Assembly: GCA_964564015.1 (NCBI GenBank)
Contig: CAZLZR010000012.1
Location: 27,357-91,356, forward strand
Length of the DNA stretch: 64,000 nt
DNA from: Acetivibrio sp964564015
Lineage (GTDB): Bacteria > Bacillota > Clostridia > Acetivibrionales > Acetivibrionaceae
Reading direction: 5' to 3'
Part shown: piece after piece, positions 40,716-48,695 of the stretch
Position numbering within the stretch: position 1 is the stretch's first letter
How the letters are laid out: every line of letters begins with the position of its first letter
Notes under the pieces: generated by a model
The model's database searches: none
What the model saw: only the letters and a program-made list of their open reading frames with translations
Told to the model about the DNA's origin: nothing
Translations under genes and position numbers: made by a program

Positions 40716-42548
40716 TTACGGGTTAACCACCTTTCCCATAAATAGTACTGTACCGGTTGCATTATCTGCAATTACAAACATAAATGGCTTATCTGCGATA
40801 AAGGTGTCTGGCATTGAAGTGGTAGCCATACCTATGATAGTCACAGCTGCAGCCTCTGTACCTTTTTCGTTAACATCAATTACAGCTTTATGTATAATAT
40901 CGTCTATCCATACATCATCGCCAATTCCTGAAAAATCAGCACCAAGTGAAAAGGCTTCTTCCATTCCAAGTTCACTAAGCTTTCCTTTTAAATCCTTAGG
41001 TTCGTATTCAATCTTAAAACGCGGAATACTTAATTTGATATTTGAACTCATTGATAGGCTGCTCTTTATTCCGTTCCACATATTACTGTCAAAATCCGCC
41101 ACAAAATCATTCACATCTCCTGTTTCAGGAAGAATACAATACATCGAAACACTTCCTGAACCGTATGGAAGTTCAACAGCCCTATAGCCAGGGCCTTCAC
41201 CATACTTGATGTCATCAGTTTTATTCATCATTTGCACAAGCTTATTTTCACCATTAATGTTTGTAAAAGTACTTTCTCTCGTTTGACTTTCATCGAATTG
41301 ATCAGTCCAACTTCCGTTAAAATATATAGCATTCATAAGGTATATTATAACCTCGGGGTCGATAGGCGGGTTGATCATTTTATCTATTTTACCTTTTGTT
41401 GCATCGGAAATCCATTTATTCATAATATCACATGCACCAGGATTTGAAAAATCAAGGAATGAATTTTGAGAGTTAAAAACCTCTTTGTTTTTGGACAAAA
41501 AGCTTTCCTCTACATCAAAAGCTTCATTTATCCATATCGAATTGGCAACGTTTAGTTCAACCTGTGGATACAACTTTTTAAAGTAGTTCAAATGATCCAC
41601 ATAGCTTTGATTTATTTCTTCAGTGCTCATTCCTGTGTAATTAAGTACTTTTGCCATAGCATCACGGGTAGTAGTATCTGCCCCCTGATAGACCATTGAA
41701 AGAGCCATGGACATGCTGAAAGGTGAGAAGAACACGTTTTTATCTATGTCTTCCTTGCTTAATTTCTGAAAAAGGTTTGCCGCAAACTTCGTATTCGCAT
41801 TTACAAAATTTTTGTTAACTGTTGTTCCATAGGGAACAGGTGTTGGAGCAATAATTGAGTTAGGAGTGAATGAGAACTCAGCAACACTTGTATCATACAC
41901 CTTGAAATCAAAGTGGTTTTTTGCACCCAGTTGATTTTCAATCGGATACTTTATTTGTTTTTGCATGGACGCCAGTGTCACTGCATCAGGCCCAACATAC
42001 TTTTCTATTTTCACTCCGGATGTTGTAAATTTACTATCTGATGGGGAATAAACAAGTGTAGCCTCATCTGCAATTCTGTATCCGCCGTCCCAGAAGGTTA
42101 TGTTTACGAGTATGTATTTTTGTTCATTAAATCCGGTTAGAGGAGAGCATTCTATTACAAGTCTTAAAGCAATATCTTCATTTTTGGGGATGAACGGAAT
42201 CCAATCACCTTGAGGAGTTGGAGTTGGTTGTGCTGTTGGAGTCGGCTGTTCTGCAACGAAGGGTAAACTATTAATCATTCCTAGCATGTATTTCCTGAAA
42301 ACAGCAAAGTCCAATGCATTAATAGCGCCATCCTTATATAAGTCAGCACATTTTTCCCAGTCACTTCCGGAAGGAATGGTAGAATTAAGCAAGTACCCTC
42401 TTAAACATGCATAATCAATCGAATTGACAGAACTATCGCCATTCAAATCGCCGTAAATACCTTCCGCATGGATTGGAATTGAGGCAAAAATCTGACAAAG
42501 TAAGATCAAAGCCAACACAAAAGAACCATTTCTTAACATCTTTTTCAC
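40716..42548 (-). CDS. Cellulosome-associated serpin with N-terminal dockerin
   Basis: A 610-residue secreted protease inhibitor starting at GTG (run of G residues seven bases upstream). Signal peptide to about residue 26; a type I dockerin follows directly (YGDLNGDSSVNSIDYACLRG and DLYKDGAINALDFAVFRKY). After a Pro/Thr linker comes an unassigned beta-rich domain (about 115-240), then a complete serpin domain (about 250-610). The reactive centre loop begins at about residue 563 (GTEAAAVTIIGMATTSMP), keeping the small-residue hinge needed for inhibitory serpins. Counting from the hinge, P1-P1' is Thr-Ser. Expected to sit on the scaffoldin and protect it from serine proteases. A sister gene lies at 55066. 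Confidence 0.92.
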   Translation of the reverse strand: MKKMLRNGSFVLALILLCQIFASIPIHAEGIYGDLNGDSSVNSIDYACLRGYLLNSTIPSGSDWEKCADLYKDGAINALDFAVFRKYMLGMINSLPFVAEQPTPTAQPTPTPQGDWIPFIPKNEDIALRLVIECSPLTGFNEQKYILVNITFWDGGYRIADEATLVYSPSDSKFTTSGVKIEKYVGPDAVTLASMQKQIKYPIENQLGAKNHFDFKVYDTSVAEFSFTPNSIIAPTPVPYGTTVNKNFVNANTKFAANLFQKLSKEDIDKNVFFSPFSMSMALSMVYQGADTTTRDAMAKVLNYTGMSTEEINQSYVDHLNYFKKLYPQVELNVANSIWINEAFDVEESFLSKNKEVFNSQNSFLDFSNPGACDIMNKWISDATKGKIDKMINPPIDPEVIIYLMNAIYFNGSWTDQFDESQTRESTFTNINGENKLVQMMNKTDDIKYGEGPGYRAVELPYGSGSVSMYCILPETGDVNDFVADFDSNMWNGIKSSLSMSSNIKLSIPRFKIEYEPKDLKGKLSELGMEEAFSLGADFSGIGDDVWIDDIIHKAVIDVNEKGTEAAAVTIIGMATTSMPDTFIADKPFMFVIADNATGTVLFMGKVVNP

Positions 42549-42584
42549 AAAAATACCCCCCCTTGAATTAAAATACATTTCAGA

Positions 42585-42598
42585 TAAATTCTATCATA
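42585..42598 (-). promoter_or_regulatory. Conserved upstream block shared by both serpin genes
   Basis: TATGATAGAATTTA on the minus strand, 37 bases before the GTG. The identical 14 bases occur at 56600-56587, 43 bases before the second serpin's start. TATGAT preceded by TG here could be an extended minus-10 element, but no minus-35 matches, so it is listed as a shared block only. Confidence 0.45.
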
Positions 42599-42834
42599 CA
42601 ATTAAATAGTTTTGTAGCGTAATGTTTTATGGAGACAGGTTAATTTTTCACTATTTATATTTAATAGATTAATAAAAATAGACAATGTTACATAATAATA
42701 GTATTTTTTGATAATGTATTGTATAATATACACAAAAATAGGCCTTATACTGGAAAGGATATAAATGCAACATAAGTTGCACCTGATCTTTTCCGGGTAT
42801 TTTGTTGCCCAAAAAACTATTCTGGAGGTGTACC

Positions 42835-44373
42835 ATGAAATTTCTTAACAAAGCAAAATTCTTTATTGCTGGTGTCATTACAACCATCTTGATAACTACA
42901 ACAATAACGGCATATACATCATCAATAAAGAAAACTATTACCGTCGATTATAACAACATCAAACTCAGCATTGACGGAAAAATCATTGAACCTGTAGATG
43001 GATATGGCAAAAGAGTTGATCCTTTTATACATGACGGAACAACCTATTTACCTGTGAGGGCTATCAGTCAGGCACTTGGAAAAAGTGTCACCTGGGATGG
43101 CAGTACAAATACTGTTAAAATAACCTCGGAGCAAATTGCAAAGACTAATGCAACACTTGACATGTGGATTATGCCCAATTCACAAAATGCTATAGATGAC
43201 CTAATGGAAGTTGCCAGACCATATCTGTCCGAAAATTCAAATATTAAACTAAATGTTACTTTAGTGGACTGGGGAAGCGCATGGACAAAAACAACAGCTG
43301 CTGCCACATCAAGTTCGGCACCGGATATTCTTCAGCTCGGAACTACATGGGTAGGGGCAATCACAGACATGAATGCTTTAGCTGATCTTACGGGTAAAAT
43401 AAATGAGACTGATTTTCTACCTCAAACAATGGAATACTCAAAAATGACCGGAAGCTCAATGATAACTGCTGTGCCTTGGTTTGCTGATACAAGAGCACTG
43501 TTTTATCGAAAAGATGCCTGCAAAAAAGCAGGTGTTGATCCTAACAAGGATTTTGCAACATGGGATTCCTTTAAAGCAGCTCTTAAGAAATTAAATAATG
43601 TAGAAATCAATGGAAAGAAATTATCTGCACTTGGTATGCCCGGCAGAAATGACTGGAATGTTGTACATAACTTTGCACCATGGATTTATAGTGCTGGCGG
43701 TAGTTTCGTAAATTCAGATTTTACTAAAGGAACACTCGACAGTCAGGAAACTTATAATGGAGTCAAGTTTTATTCCGAACTAGCTGCCGAAGGATTGATA
43801 AATAAGCAAGCACTCCAGTCACATACAGGAGATATTGAAAGTGCCTTTATAAATGGCGATTACGCCACTTCCATAATAGGACCTTGGAATATTGATACTT
43901 TAGAAGCCAATAAGACCTATAACGGAAATAATCTTGTGGATAATGTTGGAGTTGCATTGCTTCCATCAGGACCTAAAGGCAGATTCGGATTTTTAGGCGG
44001 TTCAAATCTTGCAGTTTTTGACAGTTCCAAAAACAAAACTGAAGCTATAAGATTTATCAACTTCCTTACCGGTAAAAATGCACAGATAGAATATTGTAAA
44101 AAGACTGGAAATCTTCCTGTTGTTAAAGATGCGTATAATGATCCCTGGATAACGGAACATAGCATGAGAAAAGTATTTAAAGAGCAAATAAACTATGCTG
44201 TTGCATATCCTGCTTTACCTGAATGGGGACCGTTGGAAACATATGCAATGATGGGATTAAGCGAAGTATGGGATAATGCTACTGGTATAAACGGCAAATA
44301 CAGTGCTTCAAAAACTATGGATGCATTGAAGAAAGCAAATAAAGAATTAACAAAAATATTATCCGAATACTAA
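42835..44373 (+). CDS. Extracellular solute-binding protein with N-terminal stalk domain
   Basis: A 512-residue protein. An N-terminal signal/anchor helix (FFIAGVITTILITTTITAYT) is followed by a copper-amine-oxidase-type stalk domain (about 30-105; DGTTYLPVRAISQALGKSVTW). The rest (about 110-512) is a family 1 ABC sugar-binding protein (LDMWIMPNSQNAIDDLMEVA; APDILQLGTTWVGAITDM; a C-terminal domain with FLGGSNLAVF). There is no lipobox Cys, so the N-terminal helix or the stalk probably tethers it. GGAGGTG precedes the ATG at 42835. No ABC permease or ATPase gene is near, so either a distant transporter or a non-transport sensing role is expected. Confidence 0.88.
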   Translation: MKFLNKAKFFIAGVITTILITTTITAYTSSIKKTITVDYNNIKLSIDGKIIEPVDGYGKRVDPFIHDGTTYLPVRAISQALGKSVTWDGSTNTVKITSEQIAKTNATLDMWIMPNSQNAIDDLMEVARPYLSENSNIKLNVTLVDWGSAWTKTTAAATSSSAPDILQLGTTWVGAITDMNALADLTGKINETDFLPQTMEYSKMTGSSMITAVPWFADTRALFYRKDACKKAGVDPNKDFATWDSFKAALKKLNNVEINGKKLSALGMPGRNDWNVVHNFAPWIYSAGGSFVNSDFTKGTLDSQETYNGVKFYSELAAEGLINKQALQSHTGDIESAFINGDYATSIIGPWNIDTLEANKTYNGNNLVDNVGVALLPSGPKGRFGFLGGSNLAVFDSSKNKTEAIRFINFLTGKNAQIEYCKKTGNLPVVKDAYNDPWITEHSMRKVFKEQINYAVAYPALPEWGPLETYAMMGLSEVWDNATGINGKYSASKTMDALKKANKELTKILSEY

Positions 44374-44391
44374 TAACTTTTTGACACAACA

Positions 44392-44405
44392 AACTTCTTT
44401 ACGAG
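44392..44405 (+). repeat. 14-bp direct repeat flanking the defence cassette, left copy
   Basis: AACTTCTTTACGAG, identical and in the same orientation as 54732-54745. The two copies bracket the cassette, 65 bases after the res stop side and 37 bases before the HTH gene. This copy overlaps the 5' arm of the solute-binding protein gene's terminator. It may be an attachment or insertion-target duplication. Confidence 0.45.
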
Positions 44406-44445
44406 AGGGATTGTCCCAAGTTTGAAAAGTGGGACATCCCTCTCA
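44403..44445 (+). terminator. Terminator of the solute-binding protein gene
   Basis: Strong stem GAGAGGGAT(T)GTCCCA/TGGGACATCCCTCTC with an 11-base loop, 30 bases after the stop codon, between converging genes. There is no T tract on either side, so efficiency is uncertain. Confidence 0.65.
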
Positions 44446-44469
44446 CCAAAGAAACTAAGAATGTTGTTA

Positions 44470-47400
44470 TTACAGTGATTGCATAACATTAAGCAAACTC
44501 TGGTAACTGTCAACTTCATGGTATTTCACACCACTTGTAAAAATTTCATTAAACAACTTCTTTGCACATAAAATTTTCGCTTTCTCAATATCATCAGTTC
44601 GAACCATTTCACCAAAACTTATTGATTGCATACTTCCTTTCGTTTCAGCAATGAAGAAAATATGTTTCACCGCACCCTTCCTGAAAGAAATTGCCCAGTC
44701 CGGGGAATAGTTTCCGACAGGGGTAGGGATATAAAAGCCACGTGGACCTCTTGGGAGCTTCGCATAAACAATCACTTCATCAGCATTATCTAAGTCCTCA
44801 GCAAATCGCCTTTCAATACTATCGGTTGCCTTGCCATCTGTGAACACATAGTCTTGGATAGCATGTTTCGCCTTAAATGCCTTTGCATATTCATCTGAGG
44901 CACGGCTCATATTAAATATGTCCTGTGAATATGGTTCCTCTGCACTTGGTGTATAGGTGATATGTTCCACAATGACTGACGCTTTTTGATGATTTATTAT
45001 ACCTGCCACCTTGGTAATAAACTCCTCTGGGTTTTCTCGGAACAACCATAACTTTTTAAGAGATATACCTTTCAGAATTTTTGCTGCTGTTTGGCGCGTG
45101 AGTGTCGTGCTAGCAGCAATCTTTCCTATAAGATCATACTCTGCAATGTTTCCTTGCGCACGTTCAAGTCTTTTTGTCTCAGTATGCTCCACATTAAAGT
45201 CTGTGCCTGTCTGCTCACCTTTCGTTAAGGTATATGTCAGGCTGGTTACCCGAAGTTCACTATTTATTACGTCTATGGACTTTTGAATGAGTTCCTCACT
45301 GTCAAATTCCACAGTATAAGCATACTTTTTATTTATCCGTTCCCACAGTTCCTTGAAATCCTTCCAGTTCTCATTCAGTGGGTTATCTTTAACTTTTGTT
45401 TCGTTGCCGTTTGCAGCCATTTCTTTCAGGATACCTGGATCAAATATTGCTTGTACAAGTTTATTTATATTTTCTGCAAGTGGAGTCAGTTCAGGCTTAA
45501 GCGGAGCAAAAATGCCCGTTTCTGAGGCAGCACGGTAATTCTCCGTAATACCACCGAAGTCGTCAACATATTCGTTACGTACAAGATAGTTGTATATTGC
45601 AGTTGCTTCTGCGGATGTAATTGTGTGCGGGTCTTCACCAATCATGACATTCCTGCCGGCAAAGTATTCAACACTTACCTTTGTCGGACGCTCATAAAGG
45701 TCAGACTTGATTTCCCTCTGTAAATCCGCTACAAATTTTGCATAGCTTTCACTTGCAACAACTGTCAGAATATTTATACCATGAACAAAGGTTTCACCGC
45801 AAACATCAACATCTTGTCTTTCTCCGTTACTGTTAACACAAAGGCGTAGACCTCGCCCCACTTCTTGTCGCTTGGCTGTAGCATTATCCGAATGTTTCAA
45901 AGTGCAAATTTGGAACACATTCGGATTATCCCATCCCTCTCGTAAAGCAGAATGTGAGAATATAAATCTTGTTGGCTCTTCAAAGGAGAGCAATCGTTCC
46001 TTATTTTTGAGTATGAGGTCATAAGCAGATATATCATCAGAAAACTCACTTCCACGCTTTACCTCACTATTTACAGCCCTGCCTTTCTTATCTATAGAAA
46101 AATAGCCGCGATGTGTTTCCGAGGTTTCGATTCCTCTTAAGTAGTCTTGGTATGCCGTAGGAAATAGATTAAGTCTCTCATTCAGAGCTGCATTGTACTC
46201 TTCTTCAAAAATCCGCCCATATTCACTGAGGATTTCCTCTCCATCATCACTATACTGGCGGTACTTTGACACTTCGTCGATGAAGAAGAGAGACAGGCAC
46301 TTTATACCCTGTTCGAACAGCTTTTCCTCCTTATCAAAATGTGAGGCTATCGTCTCCCTGATTTGGATGCGGCGGATATCATCCTCATTAACGTTGCCAC
46401 TTGCCTCTCCTGCTGCCAAGCTATCACCATTAGTGAATGTGACCACAGAACGTATGGGATCCACTTCAGCAATCAAAATACCTTTGTATTCCTCCAGACC
46501 GTTTGAAGCAGTATAAATGCTGTCGCCAACACCAAGGATACGTATTTCGCGCTTAATGCTGTTACTGCGCTTTACCTCAAACTCTATGCGGGCACGGGGT
46601 GGCTTTTTGCGGTCAATAACAATAGCTTCAAGATATAAATACCTGTTTGTTCCGCTGAGGTTTTTCAGTTCAAAGCCTTTAACCTCTATTTTCTTAACAA
46701 GTTTCTTTTTAAATGCATCAACTGCATCGAGAACGTAAACAAGGTTGTGTGAGTTTCTATGTGTTGCTGAATAGTTCAGCGAAAACAGTGGATTAAAGTT
46801 TTTCTTCAACGCATTCTGTGTTGCAGCACCACCCATTTTCTGAGGCTCATCTAAAATAATTATAGGTCGATTCGCCTTAATAACGTCTATCGGGCGGCGA
46901 GAACCGAATTCATCACGTTTGGTGTAGATAATACGGGCTGCTTCGTTACCCTTCCTGCCCTCAACATTCTTCTCTTCGTTCATAGTAGTGTTGAATGCCT
47001 GAGTATTGATGATCATTACGTTGATCCCGGAATTTTGCGAAAACTCATCCAATTGGTGTAGATTCGAGGAATTATACACAAAAAACCGTGCTTTGAGTCC
47101 ATATAGCTCCATAAAGTGTTCCTGTGTAATCTCAAATGACTTTTTTACACCCTCACGGATGGCAATACTGGGAACAACAACGATGAACTTACTCCAACCG
47201 TAAGCCTTATTGAGTTCAAACATGGTTTTGATATAGCAATAAGTTTTTCCTGTTCCTGTTTCCATTTCCACATCAAGTGAAACAGCTCCAAGTCCGGATG
47301 ATAGCTCTGTCGAGCATTTAATATTATTCCTTGTCTGTACATCACGGATATTTTTAAGCAACTGCTCCGTGGAAAGCGCTACTTTAGCATTGCGATAAGC

Positions 47401-47658
47401 AGCTTCAAGTATATCTGTCTCTTCGGCAGTCAATTGGTCACGAGTATTATAGTATTTATCTGCTATTCTTTTACGTTTTTGTTCTTCGGTCTCCCCAAAC
47501 AAGTCTATTTGTTCGTTTTTCTGTTCGCTTGAACTCTTACGTTTACCAATATCAAGCCGATACTTGCTCATGCCTAAGTTTGGCTGTCCTGTAAAAACAT
47601 TGACTATGCTTTCTGCTGCTTCAGTCTGGAAGGGTTGTATTTTAAATTGGAATTTCAT
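44470..47658 (-). CDS. Type III restriction enzyme Res subunit
   Basis: A 1062-residue ATP-dependent restriction endonuclease subunit. The SF2 helicase core has Walker A at 132-139 (METGTGKT), motif II IILDEPQKMGG (about residue 273), and a C-terminal helicase half with EVGRGLRLCVNSNG. Near the C-terminus is a PD-(D/E)XK nuclease (YSPDWAIS followed about 20 residues later by FIAETKGS). The ATG overlaps the DUF1016 stop (ATGA). Together with the Mod gene two positions upstream it forms a type III restriction-modification system, cutting at paired unmethylated sites. Last gene of the cassette. Confidence 0.93.
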   Translation of the reverse strand: MKFQFKIQPFQTEAAESIVNVFTGQPNLGMSKYRLDIGKRKSSSEQKNEQIDLFGETEEQKRKRIADKYYNTRDQLTAEETDILEAAYRNAKVALSTEQLLKNIRDVQTRNNIKCSTELSSGLGAVSLDVEMETGTGKTYCYIKTMFELNKAYGWSKFIVVVPSIAIREGVKKSFEITQEHFMELYGLKARFFVYNSSNLHQLDEFSQNSGINVMIINTQAFNTTMNEEKNVEGRKGNEAARIIYTKRDEFGSRRPIDVIKANRPIIILDEPQKMGGAATQNALKKNFNPLFSLNYSATHRNSHNLVYVLDAVDAFKKKLVKKIEVKGFELKNLSGTNRYLYLEAIVIDRKKPPRARIEFEVKRSNSIKREIRILGVGDSIYTASNGLEEYKGILIAEVDPIRSVVTFTNGDSLAAGEASGNVNEDDIRRIQIRETIASHFDKEEKLFEQGIKCLSLFFIDEVSKYRQYSDDGEEILSEYGRIFEEEYNAALNERLNLFPTAYQDYLRGIETSETHRGYFSIDKKGRAVNSEVKRGSEFSDDISAYDLILKNKERLLSFEEPTRFIFSHSALREGWDNPNVFQICTLKHSDNATAKRQEVGRGLRLCVNSNGERQDVDVCGETFVHGINILTVVASESYAKFVADLQREIKSDLYERPTKVSVEYFAGRNVMIGEDPHTITSAEATAIYNYLVRNEYVDDFGGITENYRAASETGIFAPLKPELTPLAENINKLVQAIFDPGILKEMAANGNETKVKDNPLNENWKDFKELWERINKKYAYTVEFDSEELIQKSIDVINSELRVTSLTYTLTKGEQTGTDFNVEHTETKRLERAQGNIAEYDLIGKIAASTTLTRQTAAKILKGISLKKLWLFRENPEEFITKVAGIINHQKASVIVEHITYTPSAEEPYSQDIFNMSRASDEYAKAFKAKHAIQDYVFTDGKATDSIERRFAEDLDNADEVIVYAKLPRGPRGFYIPTPVGNYSPDWAISFRKGAVKHIFFIAETKGSMQSISFGEMVRTDDIEKAKILCAKKLFNEIFTSGVKYHEVDSYQSLLNVMQSL

Positions 47659-48695
47659 TCTTCGTCACCTCCGTCGTCAAGACGGTACTTGTCTTTTATA
47701 CGTTTTTCAATATCCTCAGCGGTAGGAAGCGTATCTGCAAATTCATCAGGTACAAAATCAGACAGTTTATATTCGCTCACACCAATGGGTTTGTTGATGT
47801 CTTTCAGTGCATATTCAGCAGTCAGTTTATCCCTCTCTTTGCAAAGCATTATGCCAATAGAAGGATTGTCAGTTTCATGTTTTAACATATCATCGATAGC
47901 CGAAAGGTAAAAATTCAATTTACCAGCATACTCCGGTTTGAATTCACCAGCCTTAAGTTCTATTACAACATAGCAACGAAGTTTTGTATTATAAAACAAA
48001 AGATCGATATAATAATCCTTATTTGCCACTGAAAGGTGGTATTGGTTTCCGATAAAAGCAAACCCCGTACCGAGTTCAAGTAGTGTTTTGGCAATATTCG
48101 CCACAAGTTCATTTTCAATTTCACGTTCGATGATGTCTTCGCGTATTTCTATAAAGTCAAAAACATATGGGTTTTTTAAGGTATCCCTTGCCAATTCGCT
48201 TTGTGGAGATGGTAAAGTGCGTTCAAAATTTGTACTTTTGTCCGACAAAACTTGACGCTCATACAACTTTGATTCAATTTGGTGAAGAAGAACATTTCTT
48301 GACCATCCATTTTCAAGAGTTTTATCCGCATACCAGAGGAACATCGGTTTATCGGGAACCTTGTCCATCAAACACTGCAAATGATACCAGGTCAAATCTG
48401 CAAGTGGCACTTGCAGATTTTCAAAATCAGGAAAAATCTCAGCAAAACGCCGCATGTAGCGTAGGTTTCTAACAGAATAACCCTTTGATTTTGGAAACTC
48501 AGATTTTATATCACGAGCAAGGTTTTCAATAAAACCACTTCCATATTTATTATGTTCGTTTATAACCTTGCCAATATTCCAATATAAAATTATCTGCTCA
48601 CGGTTTAAACCTAAAACAGCCTTATATTGTGATGCCTTAATTTGCTCTTTTACGCTTTCAAGTATTTCAAAATATCCATCGCTGTTAATTAACAT
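47655..48695 (-). CDS. DUF1016 (YhcG-type) PDDEXK nuclease-domain protein
   Basis: A 346-residue protein of the DUF1016 family. The N-terminal helical domain (QIILYWNIGKVINEHNKYGS; SVRNLRYMRRFAEIFPD; DLTWYHLQCLMDKV) is followed by a C-terminal PDDEXK-type nuclease domain (GTGFAFIGNQYHLSV, DYYIDLLFYNTKLRCYVVIE-LKAGEFKPEYAGKL with the D and E-x-K catalytic pattern). The family is often carried in restriction-modification and mobile loci and is of proposed but not general known function. Its start directly follows the mod stop (TAAATG), and its end overlaps res, so it is an integral cassette member placed between mod and res. Confidence 0.9.
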   Translation of the reverse strand: MLINSDGYFEILESVKEQIKASQYKAVLGLNREQIILYWNIGKVINEHNKYGSGFIENLARDIKSEFPKSKGYSVRNLRYMRRFAEIFPDFENLQVPLADLTWYHLQCLMDKVPDKPMFLWYADKTLENGWSRNVLLHQIESKLYERQVLSDKSTNFERTLPSPQSELARDTLKNPYVFDFIEIREDIIEREIENELVANIAKTLLELGTGFAFIGNQYHLSVANKDYYIDLLFYNTKLRCYVVIELKAGEFKPEYAGKLNFYLSAIDDMLKHETDNPSIGIMLCKERDKLTAEYALKDINKPIGVSEYKLSDFVPDEFADTLPTAEDIEKRIKDKYRLDDGGDEE

